From Balneolia bacterium (GTDB lineage Bacteria > Bacteroidota > Rhodothermia > Balneolales > Cyclonatronaceae): a DNA stretch of 6,031 bases. Location of the stretch: positions 1 through 6,031 of the forward strand of contig PXDL01000252.1 in the NCBI GenBank assembly GCA_003566395.1, read 5' to 3'. The notes under the pieces are model-generated. The model saw only the letters and a program-made list of their open reading frames with translations. It was not told the DNA's origin and made no database searches. Of this stretch, positions 1 to 5,760 are shown one piece after another (position 1 is the first letter of the stretch; every line of letters starts with the position of its first letter). The translations under genes and the position numbers were made by a program.

Positions 1-261
1 CACCAGGTGCACATATGCGAGGCCGGTGTTCAGGAAAAGCGGCCCGGAGTAAAATCCTGAAGCTTCAATTTCCAGAAAAAGATCAAGAGCGGCATCATAT
101 TCACGTTGCTCAAGCATGAAGTTGGCCCGGTTAAACTGCTGCTGCACCTCCTCGTTTTCAACAGCCGCCTGGACCGGATATGAAAGGATAGCGGGCAACA
201 AAAGGAGCAGCATCCCAAAAAAAACCTGTTTGCAAAAGGGGCGAATACCTGCTGCGCTCAT
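1..261 (-). CDS. batE: BatE-like TPR protein, 5' part (gene runs off the left edge)
   Basis: The 87 visible codons give a signal peptide followed by a TPR-type helical pair. Residues 1-32 have a basic n-region (R7, K11), a hydrophobic core FFGMLLLLLPAIL and a likely cleavage site after VQA (residue 32). Residues about 37-87 have the TPR pattern: FNRANFMLEQREYDAALDLF, then GPLFLNTGLAYVHL. In the Bat system BatE is an exported TPR protein, often with a C-terminal SH3-like domain, which is out of view here. The ATG overlaps the batD stop as ATGA (261-258), which fixes the start and suggests translational coupling; only a weak purine stretch (AAAGAG) precedes it. The batE name rests on position after batD plus the exported TPR start; any other exported TPR protein would look the same in this fragment. 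Confidence 0.8.
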   Translation of the reverse strand, partial: MSAAGIRPFCKQVFFGMLLLLLPAILSYPVQAAVENEEVQQQFNRANFMLEQREYDAALDLFLEIEASGFYSGPLFLNTGLAYVHLV

Positions 262-2069
262 TTCAAATTTCTCTTTAACAGTTCGATGAGGGCTTCGGCT
301 TCGGCGCGGTCCTGTTGCCAGCTCAGCCGGCCTTCACCGGGCGCATAGGTAATATCGGACATATGGCTGAGAAAACGATCGAGCCTGTTTAACAGCGCCT
401 GATCTGCATTTTGCTCCCGTACTTTACTCACCAGATAGGCATTAGACAGGCCGGTTTCGGACAAGTTGAGACGGTCGGAAATAAATCCGGTAACGGAGAT
501 ATAAAGATGATGGAATGCATTTTTCCAGGCTTCTCCTGCGGCTTGTTCATCGGCCTGAGCAAGACGGGCGGAAGCCGTTTGTGTGGCTTTGCGAGATCGC
601 ATAAATGCCCGGTCTGTTTGCAGACGGTCGAGATACCGGCGCCGGGCATAACCCGCTGAAAGAACAAGAACGGGAAGAATTCCAAGTATTAAATACCATA
701 ATCTCCTGTTCTGAACCCCTGCACCTGCCTGAATCCAGTTGGCAACTCCTGTGGCGGGATTAAGTCTGATGCGGGTGTCTTCAACAAATAAAAACTCCTG
801 ATCAGGATCGCGGAGAACAGCAAGCTGAACTTCGGGCAGCTCCCGGTAACGGTATCTGGCGGCATCCGGATCAAACCAATACACGCGGGCCGCAGGAAGA
901 GTAAAATTACCTACTCTTCGGGCAATCCAGGTATCGGTAAAGGTTTTGGTGCCTTCTATACCCTCGGGCGTATTCCTGATGTCGGTCTGTTCCGACGGCC
1001 TGAAGCGCTCATATCCGGCCGGAATTTCATACTGCGGCTGATTAATCAGGTTGATGTTGCCCTTACCCGAAAACCGGGTTTCAATTTCCAGCGGCTCACC
1101 TATTACAACCTCACTCCGGGCCACGGTCCGGCTCACGCTGAAGTTACCCACCGCTCCCGTAAACCCTATGGGTTGAGGCTGAGGCAGCTGTTTTACGTTA
1201 AGCTCCATCGCTTCGGTTTGCAAATCAACTGAACGCTGTGTTCGTCCAAATCCATCGAAAAAACGTGATGTATCACCAAAACGACTTGTGGGCCGCAAAT
1301 TTACACTGACACGGTAGGAGCCCAGGCTTACGGTTCCGGAACGGGTGGGAAACAGGGCATAGCTCATCAAAACGGCCCGTCTGTACTGAATCCCGTTTAT
1401 AATTACGGTTTCGGCCCGCGGCCCGCGGCCATCGGTAAGACGCTCCGTCCAAAATCCCTCCGTTCGCCAGGAAGCCGCCGGCTGATACGAGGTGACGCTT
1501 ATCTCACTCTTGAAATAAAGGACGACTTTTGCATTGACCTGCTCACCGGCAAAAGGTGTTTCATTGGAAAGCTCAAGCCTCAGATAGACATCCCTGTCTT
1601 CCTGATGATGCTGCTGCATCTGATCACGATCAAGCACTTCAAGAGAAATTTCATTCGTCCTGTAAATCCGGCCGCCTGCTTCAAGCTCTATGGCCGGTAT
1701 GGTGATGGTCCCCGGTTGATCTGCCTGCAGGGTAAAGCGATATCCGCTGGTTGACGTAGCAACGCCGTTTACCAGAGAGAAGCTGTTGGTACTGGTAGGA
1801 ATGGGTGAAAGAAGCCGAAGCCCTTCAATTTCAGGTAGCTCCGGGCGCGAGACACGAACCATAGACGGACCGCTCACTTCCACATTCAGGATGAAGCGCT
1901 CTCCGACGAAAATTCTGGATGTGTTTACGCTCGCACTCGCGGTAATTTCATCATCGGCTATTTTTAAAGGAGCACTATGGGCCGAAAGTGCGATGAAGCA
2001 GAACAACAGTGAAAGCATCGCGGAGGTCATCACCCTGCAGGAAATAAACAGTTGAAGCATCAGGTTCAC
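258..2069 (-). CDS. batD: BatD family envelope protein (oxygen-tolerance / aerotolerance protein)
   Basis: A protein of about 600 residues with the BatD architecture. The N-terminus is an export signal (hydrophobic about 15-30, probable cleavage near 30-33). A long beta-rich periplasmic region follows, starting with ITASASVNTSRIFVGERF (42-59), the typical BatD opening strand, with a second similar module around 309-333 (VGNFSVSRTVARSEVVIGEPL). One membrane span lies at about 458-475 (WYLILGILPVLVLSAGYA), followed by RRR, and a helical cytoplasmic tail at 476-603. BatD proteins act with MoxR ATPases and VWA proteins in envelope stress, but the biochemical role is unresolved. The gene overlaps batC by 4 bp (GTGA at 2069-2066) and batE by 4 bp. 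The start is ambiguous: GTG at 2069 or ATG at 2060, three codons in. The ATG has an SD-like GGTGA 5 nt upstream and may be the better choice. The family call is firm; the exact start is not. Confidence 0.92.
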   Translation of the reverse strand: MNLMLQLFISCRVMTSAMLSLLFCFIALSAHSAPLKIADDEITASASVNTSRIFVGERFILNVEVSGPSMVRVSRPELPEIEGLRLLSPIPTSTNSFSLVNGVATSTSGYRFTLQADQPGTITIPAIELEAGGRIYRTNEISLEVLDRDQMQQHHQEDRDVYLRLELSNETPFAGEQVNAKVVLYFKSEISVTSYQPAASWRTEGFWTERLTDGRGPRAETVIINGIQYRRAVLMSYALFPTRSGTVSLGSYRVSVNLRPTSRFGDTSRFFDGFGRTQRSVDLQTEAMELNVKQLPQPQPIGFTGAVGNFSVSRTVARSEVVIGEPLEIETRFSGKGNINLINQPQYEIPAGYERFRPSEQTDIRNTPEGIEGTKTFTDTWIARRVGNFTLPAARVYWFDPDAARYRYRELPEVQLAVLRDPDQEFLFVEDTRIRLNPATGVANWIQAGAGVQNRRLWYLILGILPVLVLSAGYARRRYLDRLQTDRAFMRSRKATQTASARLAQADEQAAGEAWKNAFHHLYISVTGFISDRLNLSETGLSNAYLVSKVREQNADQALLNRLDRFLSHMSDITYAPGEGRLSWQQDRAEAEALIELLKRNLK

Positions 2070-2070
2070 C
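2066..2070 (-). promoter_or_regulatory. SD-like GGTGA that favours the ATG start of batD at 2060
   Basis: On the minus strand GGTGA (2070-2066) sits 5 nt before the ATG at 2060-2058. The same bases contain the batC stop codon (TGA, 2068-2066) and the alternative GTG start (2069-2067). The GTG itself has only the poor upstream context GAAAAAGACTG. If the SD reading is right, ribosomes terminating on batC re-initiate at the ATG and the protein is 600 residues long. Confidence 0.4.
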
Positions 2071-2824
2071 AGTCTTTTTCCGACCTCTCACCAGGTTCGG
2101 CAAGGTCTTTCAGAAAGTCCCGGATCAAATCCTGTTCACGGCTGCTCAGGGCATTCAAAAGCTGTTCGGCTTCCTGCTGGGTCATCTCCCCGGGAAGAGG
2201 CTGTGGCTGGGAATCGTCATCACCCTGCCCTTCCGAAGGGTCGGATGGAGAAGGCTCTCCCGGCCGGTCTTCCGGCTGTTCATCGGCTCCCTGTTGCTGT
2301 TGATCCTGATCACCGCTATCGTCGTCTCCGGGCTGAGGCTGTTGCTGCTGCCGGCCGTCGCCGTCCTGCGGGTCATCCTGATCCTGCTGTGGTTGCTGCT
2401 GGGGCGGCGGGGGCTGCTGTAGTTGTCTCCTGGCGTATTCAAAATTGTGGGCGGAGTCTTCATCGTCCGGATTTTGCCGCAGCGCCTGCTGATAGCGTTC
2501 GGCTGCTTCCTGCCACTCCTGCTCCATCGCTTTTATATTCCCGATGTTATAATCGGCAAGCGACCTGCTTTCAGGATCGCTGCTCAGTGATTTAAAGCGC
2601 TCGTAGGATTGCACGGCTTCTTCAAGCTCACCCTGACGCGCCAGCGCGTTGCCGAGGTTGAAGTGCAGACGTGCGTCTCCGGGATTTTCGCGAATGGCAT
2701 CCCGGTAGGCTTCGACCGCTTCTTCAAAACGGCCTTCTTCGTAAGCCTGATTTGCCTGTCGCGCGCGGTCAGGTACGGCAGCAAGCAGAAAAACGGAAAT
2801 AAAAAGTAGCCAAATACGAAACAT
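2066..2824 (-). CDS. batC: BatC family TPR protein with Gln/Pro/Asp-rich linker
   Basis: A 252-residue protein. Residues 4-17 form a hydrophobic export signal or anchor (IWLLFISVFLLAAV) with no lipobox cysteine. Three TPR units follow at about 20-50, 51-84 and 87-120 (each with the A.....G...EA...Y..A pattern), plus a capping half-repeat to 131. Residues 134-212 are low complexity, made almost only of Q, P, D, E, G and S, with a PPPP run at 138-141. A conserved-looking C-terminal helix (TQQEAEQLLNALSSREQDL, 215-233) resembles the closing segment of BatC proteins. In Bat systems BatC is thought to be a periplasmic scaffold working with BatB and BatA; the linker probably extends the TPR domain away from the membrane. 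The ATG at 2824 has no recognisable SD. The gene overlaps batD by 4 bp. The gene upstream is yebC, not the expected batB. Confidence 0.88.
   Translation of the reverse strand: MFRIWLLFISVFLLAAVPDRARQANQAYEEGRFEEAVEAYRDAIRENPGDARLHFNLGNALARQGELEEAVQSYERFKSLSSDPESRSLADYNIGNIKAMEQEWQEAAERYQQALRQNPDDEDSAHNFEYARRQLQQPPPPQQQPQQDQDDPQDGDGRQQQQPQPGDDDSGDQDQQQQGADEQPEDRPGEPSPSDPSEGQGDDDSQPQPLPGEMTQQEAEQLLNALSSREQDLIRDFLKDLAEPGERSEKDW
2189..2425 (-). repeat. CAG/CAA-rich low-complexity tract inside batC
   Basis: This tract encodes BatC residues 134-212. It is rich in CAG and CAA codons with interspersed CCG/CCC and GAC/GAT, and appears as CTG/TTG-rich sequence on the plus strand. Runs include four glutamines at 159-162 and at 175-178, and four prolines at 138-141 (bases 2402-2413). 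Such tracts are prone to length change by slippage, so the length may vary between strains; the reading frame is intact here. Confidence 0.8.
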
Positions 2825-2951
2825 AAAAGGATATTCACATCATTGATGCAGATAACGACACGGCGGCAGCTTTGCGCACCCACCGGGATTTTTAACGCAG
2901 AAGAGGCCGTTCTGGTTTATCTGCCAAGCCGGGAATTTTCTACAAATAGCA

Positions 2952-3707
2952 TCAGTCCATGTTCTCGGCCAGTGCCATGACTTCGTCGCTCATCTGCATA
3001 TTGGTAAAGACGTTGGTAACGTCGTCATGAGCTTCGAATTTATCCATCAGCTTGAGATTTGAGAGGGCGGTATCGGCATCCACTGAAACTTCCGTAGCCG
3101 GTATGCGCTGCAATTCGGCCGAGTCGATAGAATAGCCGGCCTCCTCCAACCCTTTGCGCACGGCATACAGCTGCTCTCGGGTAGTTGTGATCTCGAACGT
3201 GTCGTCTTCATGTTTTACATCCTCGGCACCGGCATCGATTGCGGTAAGCATCACCTCTTCTTCGTCAAGTCCTTCGGTTTTAATAAGTATGATGCCTTTT
3301 TGATCGAAAAGATAGGCCACCGAACCGTTCGTACCCATGTTACCGCCATGTTTGGAAAAAGTATGACGGATTTCGCTTACCGTGCGGTTGTTGTTATCGG
3401 TGGTGCACTCCACAAAATAGGCCACGCCGCCGGGACCATACCCCTCGAAGGTGACTTCTTCATAGCTCTCACCCTCAAGTTCACCGGTACCCTTTTTAAT
3501 GGCACGCTCGATGTTGTCTTTGGGCATATTGGCCGATTTGGCGTTCTCGACGGCAAGGCTAAGCCTCGGATTGGTTTCCGCGTCGCCTCCGCCCTCACGT
3601 GCTGCAACCGTCAACTCACGGATGATGCGCGTAAACGCCTTGGACCTGGCTGCATCCTGCCGCGCCTTGCGATGTTTAATATTTGCCCATTTGGAATGTC
3701 CTGCCAT
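2952..3707 (-). CDS. yebC: YebC/PmpR (TACO1) family protein
   Basis: A full-length 251-residue member of the YebC/PmpR family (usual length about 240-250). Hallmarks are the N-terminus MAGHSKWANIKHRK, NPRLSLAVENAKSANMP (46-62), EGYGPGGVA (88-96), ECTTDNNNRT (100-109), GGNMGTNGSVAYLF (121-134) and the acidic C-terminal stretch MDKFEAHDDVTNVFTNMQM (221-239). The family was long annotated as a DNA-binding transcriptional regulator. More recent work on bacterial YebC and mitochondrial TACO1 links it to translation, helping ribosomes through proline-rich stretches. The protein is cytoplasmic. The ATG at 3707 has a good SD, AGGA (3716-3713) with a 5-nt spacer, which fixes the start. The gene lies 127 bp upstream of batC on the same strand. 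I see no convincing terminator between them, so co-transcription with the bat genes is possible. Confidence 0.97.
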   Translation of the reverse strand: MAGHSKWANIKHRKARQDAARSKAFTRIIRELTVAAREGGGDAETNPRLSLAVENAKSANMPKDNIERAIKKGTGELEGESYEEVTFEGYGPGGVAYFVECTTDNNNRTVSEIRHTFSKHGGNMGTNGSVAYLFDQKGIILIKTEGLDEEEVMLTAIDAGAEDVKHEDDTFEITTTREQLYAVRKGLEEAGYSIDSAELQRIPATEVSVDADTALSNLKLMDKFEAHDDVTNVFTNMQMSDEVMALAENMD

Positions 3708-3766
3708 AATCGTCCTGTTTAATCAGCTATTGGGTTGAAGAGTAGAAAAACTCGGGTTTTCAGCTA

Positions 3767-3803
3767 TTTATACGGGGTGTCAGGAATTGATGCCCCGTAT
3801 AGA
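3767..3803 (+). other. Strong 16-bp RNA hairpin of unknown function
   Basis: The arms TATACGGGG (3769-3777) and CCCCGTATA (3793-3801) are perfect inverted repeats. On a plus-strand transcript pairing continues inward through U-G, G-U, U-A, C-G and A-U to a 5-nt loop GGAAU (3783-3787), and outward by two pairs (3767-3768 with 3802-3803). The two wobble pairs would become C/A mismatches on a minus-strand RNA, so the structure favours plus-strand transcription. The stem is followed by GTTTTT (3809-3814), though not immediately. It could be a terminator-like element, a structured RNA or part of a repeat. No gene reads into it from the left on the plus strand. Confidence 0.6.
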
Positions 3804-3876
3804 ATCTTGTTTTTCGCAAGTTTTGAATATACACATTACTGGCCTGCTGCTCAATATTCACTACGCAAGGCGGCAT

Positions 3877-3935
3877 CTAAAGCTACAAATGTTTCTAATT
3901 CGCGGTGCGATCAGGTTTCAGTCTATATGCTTTAG
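3877..3935. repeat. Spaced inverted repeat CTAAAGC / GCTTTAG
   Basis: The perfect 7-bp arms are at 3877-3883 and 3929-3935. They extend by two more pairs if T3928 is bulged. The 45-bp interior holds a small hairpin TCGC-GGT-GCGA (3900-3910). Together this could fold into a nested stem. The arms are short and the interior is long, so this could be chance. Confidence 0.3.
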
Positions 3936-4043
3936 GAAATGAAGGTGCTTACCTCCGTCATGGTTAATTCCTCACATAAAAATCACGGTTGCCCGGTTAA
4001 AACAGCGAACTCTTAAAAAGGGAAAGGTAGAATCACTGAGCGG

Positions 4044-4140
4044 CTATTTGTTGAGTAAATCGTAATCATCCCCCATAGGTTTGATATGATCATGTAGCTC
4101 CGATGTCGAAATAAGCTTCTTTTACCTTTTGTGCGGACAA
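4044..4140 (-). pseudogene. Possible 3' relic of a frameshifted minus-strand gene
   Basis: Two adjacent minus-strand frames read like parts of one protein tail. From 4140 to about 4102 one frame gives LSAQKVKEAYFDI and then hits a stop at 4092-4090. From about 4100 the next frame gives ELHDHIKPMGDDYDLLNK and ends at TAG (4046-4044). Removing a single G near 4101 would join them into one tail. There is no upstream coding sequence: the relic begins exactly where repeat copy A begins (4141). I do not recognise the family. The stretch is only about 30 codons, so chance is a real alternative. Confidence 0.3.
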
Positions 4141-4178
4141 AGTATCAGTGAACAGTATCAGGTCACAGTATCAGTTGT
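4140..4178 (+). repeat. 13-bp tandem repeat array, copy A (3 units)
   Basis: Three 13-bp units share the core AGTATCAG: 4140-4152 (first base A instead of C), 4153-4165 and 4166-4178. They differ mainly in the last five bases (GTGAA, GGTCA, GTTGT). The final GTTGT unit is also the last unit of the array in copy B, which fixes the register between copies. Confidence 0.75.
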
Positions 4179-4380
4179 AAGCCCAAATTAATATATGATT
4201 TAGCCATATTCTGATATTTGAATAATTTTCTTTTTGAGAATCATTCACCATTCAAAATTAGGAGCTGAGCGACCTAACGCCATTTTTTCACAAGGCCGGA
4301 TTAGATTCTTTATGTCGAGCTATCAGGAGGATATCAACCTTATTGCCTGGCTTCTACCCATTCACATCTCAAATTCAAAA
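4141..4380 (+). repeat. Dispersed repeat element, copy A
   Basis: This 240-bp stretch matches 5723-5969 in the same orientation. By my hand alignment the first 110 bp (4141-4250) differ at about 10 positions. The match stays high to about 4300 (GCGACCT, then CAAGGCCGGA), then weakens. Shared islands such as CTACCCATTC (4354-4363) and AAATTCAAAA (4371-4380) mark the far end. Conserved internal parts are the 13-bp tandem units at the start, a small stem TATTC/GAATA (4207-4224), a hairpin ATTTTC-loop-GAGAAT (4225-4241) and 7-bp units (4243-4256). There is no shared open frame across the conserved part and no transposase. Confidence 0.85.
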
Positions 4381-4460
4381 TAGTTCCTTATCCTTTCAAA
4401 ACTGCATTAATGCTTGTAAAGGGCATGAACGCTGGAGCGGAAAAATCAGTATCATACTTA

Positions 4461-4466
4461 TATAAT
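4461..4466 (+). promoter_or_regulatory. Possible -10-like TATAAT upstream of bshA
   Basis: A TATAAT hexamer lies 24 bp before the bshA ATG at 4491, in an AT-rich stretch. No matching -35 hexamer is present at 16-18 bp. The sequence only partly fits the Bacteroidota -7 element TAnnTTTG. An isolated CAGTATCA (4447-4454), the core of the 13-bp repeat unit, lies just upstream. This is weak support for a promoter. Confidence 0.25.
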
Positions 4467-4490
4467 TCGTTTTTAATATTAGATCTGCAC

Positions 4491-5639
4491 ATGAATATCG
4501 GAATTGTTTGTTATCCCACTTACGGCGGAAGCGGCGTAGTAGCTACCGAGCTCGGTATCGGCCTTGCCAAGAAGGGCCACAAAGTACACTTTTTAAGCTA
4601 TGCGCGTCCGCAGCGGCTCAATGAATTTGAGTCAAATATTGACTTCCATGAAGTGGCTGTAAACGTGTATCCGCTTTTCGAGTACCCTCCCTACGATCTG
4701 GCTCTGGCCAGTCATATGGTTGATCTTATTAAGTATCAGAAGCTGGATGTCCTTCACGTACATTACGCCATTCCGCATGCTACCAGCGCCTATCTGGCTA
4801 AAAAGATTCTGGGTGATGCGGGCAAGCACGTAGCGATCATCACCACTCTGCACGGAACTGACATCACCATTGTAGGCTCGGACCCCAGTTATTTGCCCGT
4901 GGTGGAGTTTTCCATCAACCAAAGTGACAGCGTGACCGCGGTTTCTGAATACCTTAGAGATGAAACCTACGAAAAGTTCGGTACCACCCGGAATATTCAC
5001 GTTATCCCCAACTTCGTGGATATGGATCGGTTTCAACGGGTGGAGCGCTCTCATTTTAGAAAAGCCATTTGCCCCAACGACGAGTTTGTGCTTACCCACG
5101 TTTCCAATTTCCGCAAAGTAAAGCGGGTTACCGATGCTGTTGATGTTTTCCATCGGGTACTGAACTCCGGAATTAAGGCTAAACTGCTGCTTGTGGGCGA
5201 CGGGCCTGACCGTGTGAATGTTGAAACGCGCTGCCGGGAGTTGGGTATTTGCGATCAGGTCAGGATGCTGGGCAAGCAGGAAAAAGTAGAAGAAATTTTA
5301 TCCACCTCCGATCTTTTTCTGATGCCGTCCGGCTCAGAAACCTTCGGACTGGCCGCTCTTGAAGCCATGAGCTGCAGCGTTCCGGTAATCAGCTCGGATG
5401 TAGGCGGGCTGCCGGGGCTTAACATTGACGGCGAAACCGGCTTTGTATGTCCGCTGGGTGATGTGGATGAGATGGGGCGTAAAGCGATCTCCCTGCTTCG
5501 GGATAAAGAAAAGCTTTCCACTTTTTCAAAAGCAGCGCGAAAACGGGCCGAAGAGTTTGAGCTCTCCAAGATCGTGGCCCAATATGAGCAGCACTACGAA
5601 TATGTAATAGGCAAGATGAAGGAGAGAGAACTGGTATAG
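4491..5639 (+). CDS. bshA: N-acetyl-alpha-D-glucosaminyl L-malate synthase (bacillithiol biosynthesis)
   Basis: A GT4-family, GT-B-fold glycosyltransferase of 382 residues, the usual BshA length. BshA transfers GlcNAc from UDP-GlcNAc to L-malate in the cytoplasm, the first step of bacillithiol synthesis; BshB and BshC complete the thiol. Visible hallmarks are the N-terminal loop MNIGIVCYPTYGGSGVVATE, HVHYAIPHA (89-97), HGTDITIVG (121-129), IPNFVDMDRF (172-181), NFRKVKR (206-212), LLLVGDGPDR (232-241), and the GT4 E-x7-E motif in SETFGLAALEAM with E283 and E291, followed by PVISSDVGGLPG (298-309). The frame is open back to an ATG at 4410, but ATG 4491 is the start because family members begin at MNIGIVCYPTYGG and the extra 27 residues look non-coding. 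No clear SD is seen. The gene is isolated; bshB and bshC are not in view. It is flanked on both sides by the same repeat. Confidence 0.95.
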   Translation: MNIGIVCYPTYGGSGVVATELGIGLAKKGHKVHFLSYARPQRLNEFESNIDFHEVAVNVYPLFEYPPYDLALASHMVDLIKYQKLDVLHVHYAIPHATSAYLAKKILGDAGKHVAIITTLHGTDITIVGSDPSYLPVVEFSINQSDSVTAVSEYLRDETYEKFGTTRNIHVIPNFVDMDRFQRVERSHFRKAICPNDEFVLTHVSNFRKVKRVTDAVDVFHRVLNSGIKAKLLLVGDGPDRVNVETRCRELGICDQVRMLGKQEKVEEILSTSDLFLMPSGSETFGLAALEAMSCSVPVISSDVGGLPGLNIDGETGFVCPLGDVDEMGRKAISLLRDKEKLSTFSKAARKRAEEFELSKIVAQYEQHYEYVIGKMKERELV

Positions 5640-5703
5640 CTATGCTTGAGAGCGGAACAGTCTGTTGACGTGAAAAAAAATCATCAAAACTAACAAAACA
5701 CGG

Positions 5704-5722
5704 GTGACCGGTTACAGGTCAC
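5704..5722 (+). other. Small hairpin at the left edge of repeat copy B
   Basis: GTGACC (5704-5709) and GGTCAC (5717-5722) are perfect 6-bp inverted arms around a 7-nt loop. The right arm overlaps the first 13-bp unit of copy B. Copy A contains the GGTCAC arm inside its array (4161-4166) but lacks the GTGACC arm, so the hairpin is specific to copy B. No T-run follows, so it is not a standard terminator. Confidence 0.45.
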
Positions 5723-5760
5723 AGTATCAGTGAACAGTATCAGTGAACAGTATCAGTTGT
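5709..5760 (+). repeat. 13-bp tandem repeat array, copy B (3 good units plus 1 degenerate)
   Basis: The units are at 5722-5734 and 5735-5747 (identical, CAGTATCAGTGAA) and 5748-5760 (CAGTATCAGTTGT). A degenerate unit at 5709-5721 matches the CAGTATCAGGTCA variant seen in copy A at 10 of 13 positions. The array continues directly into the conserved body of copy B. Confidence 0.8.

Larger units (their letters stand above)
3708..4490. other. Long divergent intergenic region between yebC and bshA
   Basis: These 783 bp lie between two divergent genes and contain no convincing intact gene. The yebC-proximal half (3740-3940) has two inverted repeats and a 9-bp direct repeat TCAGCTATT (3723-3731 and 3760-3768). 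The middle (3940-4043) shows nothing I can name. A probable gene relic (4044-4140) follows, then a repeat element (4141-4380), and 110 bp leading to the bshA ATG with a possible promoter. A 66-codon plus-strand frame from a TTG at 3735 crosses the hairpins and has no coding support. Confidence 0.8.

Noticed and set aside
2203..2595. 130-codon plus-strand frame rich in Ala/Pro/Arg
   Set aside because: Antisense shadow of the Gln-rich batC tract; its composition follows from the repeats.
2890..2935. Terminator between yebC and batC on the minus strand
   Set aside because: CAGAA/TTCTG gives only a 5-bp stem, and the following GTTAAAAA is not a T-run.
3210..3722. 170-codon plus-strand frame
   Set aside because: Antisense to yebC, which is a clear full-length conserved gene; a mirror frame.
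3735..3935. 66-codon plus-strand frame starting at a TTG
   Set aside because: It has no SD and crosses both inverted repeats. Its start is a rare codon and the translation shows no domain; more likely a by-product of the structured block.
4141..4178. CRISPR array
   Set aside because: The 13-bp units abut with no spacers and are too short for CRISPR repeats.
4632..5153. 173-codon minus-strand frame
   Set aside because: Antisense to the conserved core of bshA, without features of its own.
5664..5690. Intrinsic terminator after bshA
   Set aside because: Only weak AT pairing (TTGA/TCAA) around an A-run; no GC stem and no T-tract on the plus strand.
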